In this document: in pieces, positions 1 to 5,198 of the stretch
Layout of the letters: each line of letters opens with the position of its first letter
Numbering within the stretch: position 1 is the first letter of the stretch
DNA from: Campylobacterota bacterium
GTDB taxonomy: Bacteria; Campylobacterota; Campylobacteria; Campylobacterales; Sulfurovaceae
DNA: 5,735 bases
Assembly (NCBI GenBank): GCA_013153825.1
Contig: JAADDP010000002.1
Coordinates: 1-5,735 of the forward strand
Direction of reading: 5' to 3'
Notes under the pieces: model-generated
What the model saw: only the letters and a program-made list of their open reading frames with translations
Databases searched by the model: none
Told to the model about the DNA's origin: nothing
Program-made: the position numbers and the translations under genes

Positions 1-1
1 G

Positions 2-190
2 TTTACAGTTAGTGGAGAGGGTGGAAACTTCAGCTTTTTTGGAGTTCCTGTAGGGAGCTACTTCTTAGGAGTTAGAATAGATTGCGATAGTGAGTGTGGT
101 TTCGACTCAAAGAAGATTATTAGAGTTGTAAAAGAGATATATGTTGATGGTAATCTAAAGGATATAGAGCTATCTAAAACAGTCCCTTAA
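2..190 (+). CDS. 3' end of an unidentified protein (possible beta-sandwich domain)
   Basis: An open frame enters from the left edge and runs 62 codons to a TAA at 188-190; the start lies outside the window. The visible tail has the pattern GNFSFFGVPVGSYFLGVRID near residues 8-27, an aromatic strand, then V-P-x-G-x-Y, then another strand. This resembles the end of carboxypeptidase-regulatory-like or SdrB-like beta-sandwich domains, which usually occur in exported or surface proteins. Two cysteines follow (C28, C32), then a lysine-rich strand-like tail ending in SKTVP. Codon choice (AGA, ATA, CTA, GAG) matches the other genes. The family cannot be settled from so short a piece. The frame is credible because it is free of stops to the left edge and ends just before a typical short intergenic gap. 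Confidence 0.6.
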   Translation, partial: FTVSGEGGNFSFFGVPVGSYFLGVRIDCDSECGFDSKKIIRVVKEIYVDGNLKDIELSKTVP

Positions 191-205
191 GTATATAACT
201 ATCTA

Positions 206-235
206 GAGGTAAACTACCCTCCTCAACCTCCCACC
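206..235 (+). promoter_or_regulatory. C-rich, G-poor intergenic tract (possible Rho-utilisation region)
   Basis: Sixteen bases after the upstream stop codon the sequence becomes unusually C-rich for this AT-rich DNA, with CCCTCCTC at 217-224 and AACCTCCCACC at 225-235. It has many YC dinucleotides and almost no G, the composition associated with Rho loading on a nascent transcript. A weak stem is possible (GAGGT 206-210 with ACCTC 226-230, 15-nt loop) but no T-run follows, so it is not an intrinsic terminator. The CCTCC core also resembles the anti-Shine-Dalgarno end of 16S rRNA. A very similar motif lies after the MscS-family gene. The function is inferred from composition only. Confidence 0.3.
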
Positions 236-270
236 AATTCTTAAATTAATCTCTCTTATATCAAAGAAAA

Positions 271-2784
271 ATGGTTATAATATTGGAAAAAAAGATAGAT
301 ATGAGCAAATACAAGAAGAGTTTAAAAAATCTGGAACATATTCTATCTCTACTAGAGACTATAGAGCATAGAGAAGATGAGAGAGATATGATTATAGATA
401 GCTTTATACATATGAAAAGTTCCAAGATTACAGAGTCAAAAATTATAGGTAAATTGAGATATTTACGTCGTAAGAGAGATAGAGATTACTGGCAGAAGAG
501 GTTGGGTATCAAATTTAATGGCTCTCTAAAGATGGAGTTCTACAGAAATTTTCACTTCGACTTTGGAGAGGATAGAGGGGTGACTAAGGAGCTTCTGGTT
601 GAGAGTGAGCCTATAGATGAGTCTATATTTGAGAGTGGAGATGGTGAGATATTTGAATATTTAAATTCTATAAGAGATATAGCCATTAAGAATAGAAGAG
701 AAGAGATTGATAAATTTATAGAGTATGCAACTTCCAATCCACACTTAACTATAGATGATATCTACTCAATAATATTGGCTACACTACCTTCGGAGAGGCT
801 ATTTAGAACTCCAATACCATATCCAACTTTAAGTAGAGTTATCGGTAGTGACTATAGGTTGAGTGTTGGGAGTAGAAATATATCTATATCTAAAGGGTTT
901 ACATATAGGTTATATGGTAGAGATTTGAACTACATTGTAACTGCCGTATATGAGAGAGAGAGCATATATAGAAAGATATGGGAGCATAAGAGCCTAAATA
1001 TAGGTAGGAGCATAGGCTCTATAAGGGATAATTTTGAAGATGATTTTAAGAGTGCTATCGATAGGTTAGAGAGAGAGCTTTTTGAGCTATATGGAGATAT
1101 GGAGACTATTAGAGAGCATATATTTAAGTACGTTGAGAACTATGTTAATAGTAGCTCGTCGCTGACCCTATCGGAAAAGCTTAGGAGGAGGATAAGATAC
1201 CACTTCCAAGAGGAGCTGAGAGATGTTAAGAGTCGAAAGCAGAAGGAGGAGCTACTAGCAAAGAGTATCAGAGACTTTAAATCGCTATTTCCACTGGCTA
1301 GAGCCTTGAAGAGAGAGATAATATTCCATGTTGGACCAACAAATAGTGGAAAGACATATAGTGCTTTGGAGGAGTTAAAGAGGGGTGATAGTGGATACTA
1401 TCTAGCTCCGTTGAGACTCTTAGCTCTTGAGGGGTATGAAAATTTAATAGATGGAGGGCTAAATGCCTCTCTCATTACAGGAGAGGAGGAGATAATCGAT
1501 GAGGAGTCAACCCATATCGCATCAACTGTTGAGATGATGAATTCAGATGTTGAGGTTGATGTTGCTGTTATTGATGAGGTTCAGATGGTATCAGATAGGG
1601 ATAGAGGCTGGGCTTGGGTAAATGCAATAATTGGAGTTCCAGCAAAAAAGGTTATCTTAACAGGTTCACCCGATGCACTAGATGTCATAAGAGAGCTATC
1701 TAAATATCTTAATGAGCCTCTAAAGGTGGTAGAGTTTAAGAGAAAAAATAGGTTGCAACTACTATCCAAACCGACAAAACTTAAGAGATTAACAAAAAAG
1801 ACTGCAATTGTGGCATTCTCTCGTAGAGATGTTCTAAATCTCAAGGGGCAACTTTCGAAGAGGTATAGGGTATCCGTTATATATGGTAATCTATCTCCAG
1901 AGGTGAGAAGGGAGGAGGCTAGACGCTTTCGAGAGGGGGAGAGTGATATTCTAATAGCCACCGATGCAATTAGTATGGGGTTAAATCTACCTATAGAGAC
2001 CCTGCTATTTGCTCAACATAGCAAGTTTGATGGATTCAAAACTAGAGAGTTAAATCAATCTGAAGTTACACAGATTGCTGGTAGAGCAGGAAGGTTTGGA
2101 TTAAATGAGGTTGGATATATAGGGGCTTTAGATAGAGATACATTGAAAGTTATATCATCTAAGATGAGAGCCAAACCAAAATCTATAAAGTTGCCACTCT
2201 CGGTGATGGCAACTCTGGAACATACTCTACTTATTGGAGATATTCTAAAGATAGATGATATATATAAGATACTCCAATTTTTTGCAGAGAATATGGAATT
2301 TGAGGGTCCATTCAGGACTGCCAATATAAGCTCTATGTTGGAGATTGCATCTATAGTATCAAAATATGATATAGATTTAAAGAGAAAATATTTCCTGTCA
2401 TGCTCTCCAGCTCCAATCTCATCCCCATACATTGAAGCTATATTTCACAGCTATCTAAAGAGGCTTGAGATGGGGTTACCGGTTGAGTATAATCCTCCTC
2501 GAGAGCTACCTAAATATGCCAAGACAAACCTTGAGCTTCTAAAGGCTGAAGATAGGGTTAGGGAGATTACCCTATATCTATGGCTATCATTCAAGTTTCC
2601 AGATAGCTTTCCAGACAAATCTCTGGCACTTCAGACAAGAGGAAGATTAAATCAATTTATAGAGGAGTCTTTAAAGATAGGAAGTTTTGTTAGGAGGTGT
2701 AGTAGATGTAGTCGTGTATTGAATTTTAAGAGTAACTTCTCAATATGCGATAGATGTTTCTATAAAATGAAAAGGGGGTTTTAA
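271..2784 (+). CDS. SUV3-like DExH-box RNA helicase with C-terminal zinc knuckle
   Basis: This is a superfamily 2 ATP-dependent helicase of the SUV3 type, a family that unwinds RNA and in mitochondria works in RNA decay with polynucleotide phosphorylase. Motifs in order: Walker A GPTNSGKT at 355-362, a DExH-type Walker B reading DEVQ at 435-438, RGWAWVNAI at 445-453 as in SUV3, motif III LTGS at 463-466, TAIVAFSRRD near 511-520 (motif IV), ATDAISMGLNL at 563-573 (motif V) and QIAGRAGRFG at 601-610 (motif VI). A SUV3_C-like segment with LYLWLSFKFP lies near 768-777. The tail has C810, C813, C826 and C829, spaced as a zinc knuckle. Residues 1-340 are highly charged, mostly helical-looking and unrecognised. 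At 837 residues it is long for the family. The ATG at 301 (MSKYKKSL) is an alternative start; neither start has a strong ribosome site. It probably shares a transcript with the gene 22 bp downstream. The helicase class is secure; the cellular role is inferred. Confidence 0.93.
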   Translation: MVIILEKKIDMSKYKKSLKNLEHILSLLETIEHREDERDMIIDSFIHMKSSKITESKIIGKLRYLRRKRDRDYWQKRLGIKFNGSLKMEFYRNFHFDFGEDRGVTKELLVESEPIDESIFESGDGEIFEYLNSIRDIAIKNRREEIDKFIEYATSNPHLTIDDIYSIILATLPSERLFRTPIPYPTLSRVIGSDYRLSVGSRNISISKGFTYRLYGRDLNYIVTAVYERESIYRKIWEHKSLNIGRSIGSIRDNFEDDFKSAIDRLERELFELYGDMETIREHIFKYVENYVNSSSSLTLSEKLRRRIRYHFQEELRDVKSRKQKEELLAKSIRDFKSLFPLARALKREIIFHVGPTNSGKTYSALEELKRGDSGYYLAPLRLLALEGYENLIDGGLNASLITGEEEIIDEESTHIASTVEMMNSDVEVDVAVIDEVQMVSDRDRGWAWVNAIIGVPAKKVILTGSPDALDVIRELSKYLNEPLKVVEFKRKNRLQLLSKPTKLKRLTKKTAIVAFSRRDVLNLKGQLSKRYRVSVIYGNLSPEVRREEARRFREGESDILIATDAISMGLNLPIETLLFAQHSKFDGFKTRELNQSEVTQIAGRAGRFGLNEVGYIGALDRDTLKVISSKMRAKPKSIKLPLSVMATLEHTLLIGDILKIDDIYKILQFFAENMEFEGPFRTANISSMLEIASIVSKYDIDLKRKYFLSCSPAPISSPYIEAIFHSYLKRLEMGLPVEYNPPRELPKYAKTNLELLKAEDRVREITLYLWLSFKFPDSFPDKSLALQTRGRLNQFIEESLKIGSFVRRCSRCSRVLNFKSNFSICDRCFYKMKRGF
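276..281 (+). promoter_or_regulatory. candidate -10 box for the helicase operon
   Basis: A perfect TATAAT lies at 276-281, inside the first codons of the longest helicase reading frame. A second, weaker TTATAT lies at 256-261. No TTGACA-like -35 element is seen, which is not disqualifying in Campylobacterota, where -35 boxes are poorly conserved. If the 276-281 box is used, transcription would begin near 288 and translation would have to start at the ATG at 301 rather than 271. AT-rich DNA gives such hexamers by chance often, so this is tentative. Confidence 0.25.
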
Positions 2785-2791
2785 AAACTTT

Positions 2792-2799
2792 AAGGAGGG
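2792..2799 (+). promoter_or_regulatory. strong ribosome binding site deciding a GTG start
   Basis: AAGGAGGG at 2792-2799 is a near-perfect complement to the 16S rRNA tail. Seven bases separate it from the GTG at 2807. It fixes the start of the 152-codon gene and shows this second gene of the operon has its own efficient initiation, unlike the weakly marked helicase start. Confidence 0.85.
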
Positions 2800-2806
2800 C
2801 TTTAGA

Positions 2807-3265
2807 GTGAGACTAATAGAGGATATTAAGTCCAAAATTGATATCTTTAGCATATATCCAAAGGCAAAAATAGATATAGGCAGAGCGTTAGATAGGATAA
2901 ATAGATTTCTGAATGAGAGGGATAATAGTAGAGAGTATAGGGAGTTTGTAGCCGAGCTATATCGTTCTAATGGCTTTACAGTTTGGGAGTATGGTCAAGA
3001 GGATAGAAGTTTAAATATGGTTCTTAAGAGGGGGAGAGATATATTTCTTGTCACATGCAGAGATGATAATAGAAATATATCTCTAGATGAGGTAAAAGAT
3101 TTTGAGATGGAGATGGAGCTTTTTCTAAAGGAGTACTCCATATTTGATGGGTATAAGAGAGTCTTTAGATATACCCTATCTGGCTTCTTTCTAGAGGAGG
3201 AGGCATTTGAGTATATCAATAGTAGTGAGCATATTGACTTTGATATAATCAAGAAGATATTTTAA
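2807..3265 (+). CDS. small protein with degenerate Mrr / PD-(D/E)XK nuclease-like fold
   Basis: A 152-residue acidic, soluble-looking protein with a GTG start placed by the strong ribosome site 7 nt upstream. No signal peptide or membrane segment is visible. The middle follows the Mrr-type restriction endonuclease pattern: a helix REFVAELYRSNGF (42-57), then strand WEYGQEDRSLNMVLKRG (60-76), then strand DIFLVTCRDD (78-87), then a helix starting SLDEVKDFE (92-100). In active Mrr proteins the matching positions read G-x-D-L-x-A and V-Q-C-K; here they are L-N-M-V-L (N70) and V-T-C-R (T83, R85). All three expected catalytic residues are therefore replaced, so it is probably a non-catalytic relative. 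The first 40 residues look helical. It sits 22 bp after the SUV3-like helicase, suggesting an accessory or RNA/DNA-binding partner. The fold call is by eye and moderate; the function is unknown. Confidence 0.8.
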   Translation: MRLIEDIKSKIDIFSIYPKAKIDIGRALDRINRFLNERDNSREYREFVAELYRSNGFTVWEYGQEDRSLNMVLKRGRDIFLVTCRDDNRNISLDEVKDFEMEMELFLKEYSIFDGYKRVFRYTLSGFFLEEEAFEYINSSEHIDFDIIKKIF

Positions 3266-3579
3266 AAACTCTTAATCAGATAGAACTCCTCTTTTGATTT
3301 TGGAACCAACCAATACTCAACTACCACATCTCTATACTTAGAGAGAGTTAGATAATCTCCCCCCCTATATTTGATAATGGGGTAATCTATACCACCTCTA
3401 AATAGCTGGTTACACCTCAAAATTCTAACTGCCGAATTGATAATTGCTCTATCAAACCTATTAAACTTAAATTGCCACTTGGCATACTCGGAACATGTTG
3501 GGTAGTACCTACATGATGCCGGAAATAGAGCTGATATATATTGATATGCTCCAATTATCTTTATGGGGACTCTACCCAT
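3262..3579 (-). CDS. yidD: YidD, membrane protein insertion efficiency factor
   Basis: A 105-residue YidD-family (DUF37) protein. In Escherichia coli, YidD is a small, inner-membrane-associated protein that assists insertion of proteins through YidC. Family hallmarks are visible: an amphipathic N-terminal helix (residues 5-20, IKIIGAYQYISALFPA), CRYYPTCSEYA at 23-33, ILRC with C56, and RGGIDYP at 61-67. The three conserved cysteines are C23, C29 and C56. After residue 70 comes a tail of about 35 residues with WLVPK that varies among family members. The ATG overlaps the gatB stop codon as TAATG, so translation is probably coupled to gatB; no strong ribosome site is seen. yidD commonly lies in the rpmH-rnpA-yidD-yidC cluster, so the location beside gatB is atypical. 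Its stop codon overlaps that of the convergent gene. Confidence 0.95.
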   Translation of the reverse strand: MGRVPIKIIGAYQYISALFPASCRYYPTCSEYAKWQFKFNRFDRAIINSAVRILRCNQLFRGGIDYPIIKYRGGDYLTLSKYRDVVVEYWLVPKSKEEFYLIKSF

Positions 3580-5006
3580 TATGATAACTTCTGTTTAAGT
3601 AGCTCATTTACCTTTTTAGGGTTTGCCGAACCTCTACTCCTCTTCATCACCTGTCCGACAAAGAAGCCAAATAGCTTCTCTTTTCCCCCTCTATACTCAT
3701 CAACCTTAGACCTATTTTCCTCCAATACCTCATCAATAAGTTTCAATATAGCACCATCATCACTAACTTGTGCAAGTCCCATACTATCTATTAGGGTATC
3801 TATATCTTCATCTCTATCCATTAGTACATCTAAGATATCCTTAGCACCCTTACCTGATATTTTGCCTCTCTCTATCTTAATAACAAGCTGAGCCAACTTA
3901 CTACTGGATATAGGAGAGTTTATAATATCCAAAGAGGCTCTCTTTAATCTCCCCAGTAGCTCAGTGGTTAACCAGTTTATGGCAATCTTTGGAGATGCTC
4001 CACTCTTCAACATATCCTCAAAGAAGTTTGCCAACTCCTTTTGAGAGGATACAACCTCTGCATCATATCTCTTTATTCCAAGTTTAGTTATATACCTCTC
4101 TATCTTCTGGTCTGGAAGCTCTGGAATATCTTTAGCCTCCTCTATCATCTCCTCTGTAGCCACTACTGCTCTCAGGTCTGGGTCTGGAAAGTATCTATAG
4201 TCGGATGCCTCCTCTTTCCCTCTCATTGACTTTGTAACACCTCTATTTACATCGAAGAGCCTCGTCTCTTGGATAACCTCCTCTCTATATATACCATCCT
4301 CATACGCCTCAATCTGTCTCTGAACCTCATACTCTATAGCACTAGCCACAAATTTGAAGGAGTTTATATTTTTTATCTCAACTCTTGTACCAAACTCACT
4401 CTGACCCTCTGGTCTGATTGATATGTTAACATCACACCTGAATGAACCTTCCTGCATATTTGCATCACTTATATCCAGATATCTAACCGTTGAGTGGAGC
4501 TTCTTTAGGTATGCTACCGCCTCATCTGCACTCCTCATATCTGGACTACTGACAATCTCCATAAGTGGAGTACCAGCTCTATTTAGGTCAACCTTTGAGA
4601 TATCACCATCATGGATACTCTTTCCTGCATCTGCCTCTAGATGGGCTTGAGATATTCCAACTCTCTTTCTCCCTCCACCCTTTAAATCTATATATAGCTC
4701 ACCACTCTCTACAACTGGTCTATATAGTTGAGTTATCTGGTATGCTGAGGGGCTATCTGGATAGAAGTAGCTCTTTCTATCAAAGTATGATACCACATTC
4801 ACCTTTCCATTAACGGCATACCCAAATCTCATAGCTTTAACTATAGCATCTCTATTTGCTACGGGCAATGCCCCAGGGAGTGCAAGACATGTTGGGCATG
4901 TATTACGGTTCTGATGCTCAGCAAAACTTGTGGGGCATGAGCAGAATAGTTTAGTTTCTGTATTCAGTTGAACATGAACCTCTAGTCCAATAACCGTTTC
5001 AAACAT
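3579..5006 (-). CDS. gatB: GatB, Asp/Glu-tRNA(Asn/Gln) amidotransferase subunit B
   Basis: GatB is the kinase/transamidase subunit of the cytoplasmic GatCAB complex, which converts misacylated Glu-tRNA(Gln) (and Asp-tRNA(Asn)) to Gln-tRNA(Gln) (and Asn-tRNA(Asn)) using ammonia passed from GatA. The 475 residues match the usual family length. Seen in order: GLEVHVQL at 7-14; zinc ligands C22, C24, C37 and C40 (FCSC, CPTC); [12 protein letters not shown] at 82-93; [10 protein letters not shown] at 121-130; [18 protein letters not shown] at 140-157; EIKNINSF at 210-217; RYFPDPDL at 271-278. The helical plus YqeY-like tRNA-binding tail follows from about 320, ending with [13 protein letters not shown] near 451-463. 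The start is supported by AAAGG 8 nt upstream. gatA and gatC are not in the window; scattered gat genes are common. It heads an operon with yidD and has its own promoter and structured leader. Confidence 0.98.
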   Translation of the reverse strand: MFETVIGLEVHVQLNTETKLFCSCPTSFAEHQNRNTCPTCLALPGALPVANRDAIVKAMRFGYAVNGKVNVVSYFDRKSYFYPDSPSAYQITQLYRPVVESGELYIDLKGGGRKRVGISQAHLEADAGKSIHDGDISKVDLNRAGTPLMEIVSSPDMRSADEAVAYLKKLHSTVRYLDISDANMQEGSFRCDVNISIRPEGQSEFGTRVEIKNINSFKFVASAIEYEVQRQIEAYEDGIYREEVIQETRLFDVNRGVTKSMRGKEEASDYRYFPDPDLRAVVATEEMIEEAKDIPELPDQKIERYITKLGIKRYDAEVVSSQKELANFFEDMLKSGASPKIAINWLTTELLGRLKRASLDIINSPISSSKLAQLVIKIERGKISGKGAKDILDVLMDRDEDIDTLIDSMGLAQVSDDGAILKLIDEVLEENRSKVDEYRGGKEKLFGFFVGQVMKRSRGSANPKKVNELLKQKLS

Positions 5007-5052
5007 ATATTAAACCTTTATTTTTTATCAATCTCCTCAAAGAAAACTCCAT
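4999..5052 (-). CDS. possible 17-codon leader peptide overlapping gatB start
   Basis: On the minus strand an ATG at 5052-5050 opens a 17-codon frame reading [17 protein letters not shown]. It ends in TGA at 5001-4999, overlapping the first codons of gatB in another frame. Its start codon lies at the junction of the leader hairpin's internal loop and basal stem, so opening the hairpin would expose it. There is no good ribosome site in front of it. Such short frames arise easily by chance; it is listed only because of where it starts and ends. Confidence 0.15.
   Translation of the reverse strand: MEFSLRRLIKNKGLIYV
5015..5019 (-). promoter_or_regulatory. gatB ribosome binding site
   Basis: On the minus strand, AAAGG is followed by 8 bases (TTTAATAT) and the gatB ATG. 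It lies outside the leader hairpin, so it should be accessible. A stronger-looking GAGGAG at 5033-5038 overlaps the last three bases of the hairpin but has no ATG or GTG at proper distance; it may be a standby site or coincidence. Confidence 0.65.
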
Positions 5053-5090
5053 CTTAATTGCAAAAGCAATCAGCTGGATTTCTCTTTGAG
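5036..5090 (-). ncRNA. structured RNA hairpin in the gatB leader (cis-regulator or small RNA)
   Basis: On the minus strand, bases 5090-5075 pair with 5051-5036: 16 positions with 14 Watson-Crick pairs, one GU and a single A.G mismatch. An internal loop (GC opposite AGA) follows, then a 7-bp stem (5072-5066 with 5061-5055, one GU) closed by a UUUU loop. The two GU pairs would be A/C and C/U-type mismatches in the plus-strand RNA, so the structure is better formed in minus-strand transcripts. The predicted start of transcription, near 5095, lies just before the first stem base. No T-run follows, so it is not a terminator; it should be the 5' leader of gatB mRNA, or a separate small RNA processed from it. 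It matches no riboswitch, T-box, 6S, SRP or tRNA pattern that I recognise. Confidence 0.6.
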
Positions 5091-5101
5091 CTTTCGAGCA
5101 A

Positions 5102-5138
5102 ATTATATCAAAAAAGATATTTTTTTTAATAAAAAAAA
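5102..5138 (-). promoter_or_regulatory. gatB-yidD promoter with extended -10 and A/T tracts
   Basis: On the minus strand TGATATAAT (5110-5102) is a perfect extended -10 box (TGnTATAAT). Upstream are T6 at 5115-5110, A8 at 5127-5120 and T8 at 5138-5131; the two T tracts are centred about 22 bases apart, two helical turns. This fits the Campylobacterota sigma-70 style, in which periodic T-rich stretches replace a -35 box. The start would be near 5095, giving a leader of about 90 nt. A short inverted repeat, ATATC-T6-GATAT (5120-5105), overlaps the -10 box and could be an operator, though in such AT-rich DNA it may be chance. Confidence 0.7.
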
Positions 5139-5164
5139 TAGTATGATTATTTTCAACATAAATA

Positions 5165-5192
5165 AACTATAGGTGGGGAGGTTCACATAGTT
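5165..5192 (-). terminator. hairpin with C-rich loop downstream of the MscS-family gene
   Basis: Seven bases after the MscS-family stop codon, AACTAT (5192-5187) pairs with ATAGTT (5170-5165). GTG/CAC (5186-5184 with 5175-5173) extends the stem past a 2-nt bulge, leaving the loop AACCUCCC. The tail TTATTTAT is only moderately T-rich, so intrinsic termination would be weak. The loop exposes an anti-Shine-Dalgarno-like CCUCCC. It could end the upstream transcript, stabilise its 3' end, or act as a C-rich pairing loop like those of some small RNAs. Assignment as a terminator is tentative. Confidence 0.35.
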
Positions 5193-5198
5193 AAAATA

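Noticed and set aside
1581..2432. Open frames on the minus strand inside the helicase gene (1581-1961 and 2055-2432)
   Set aside because: They lie wholly opposite conserved helicase motifs, and their length follows from the codon bias of the real gene; no motif or ribosome site supports them.
3541..3891. Plus-strand 116-codon frame across the gatB/yidD junction
   Set aside because: It is antisense to the conserved C-terminus of GatB and to the yidD start; composition is Ser/Leu-rich as expected of a shadow frame.
4041..4813. Three plus-strand frames opposite gatB
   Set aside because: All are antisense to strongly conserved GatB motifs and lack ribosome sites.
5036..5090. The gatB leader hairpin as a miniature transposable element
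   Set aside because: The arms form a near-perfect inverted repeat, but no target-site duplication or second copy is visible in the window, and the GU pattern favours an RNA role.
5110..5138. A8/T8 tracts as an intrinsic terminator for the MscS-family gene
   Set aside because: The T tract lies 26 bases after the nearest hairpin, too far for an intrinsic terminator; the tracts fit better as promoter upstream elements.
5172..5183. GGTGGGGAGGTT on the plus strand as a strong ribosome binding site
   Set aside because: No start codon with an open frame follows at a usable distance; the same bases are better explained as the loop and stem of the minus-strand hairpin.
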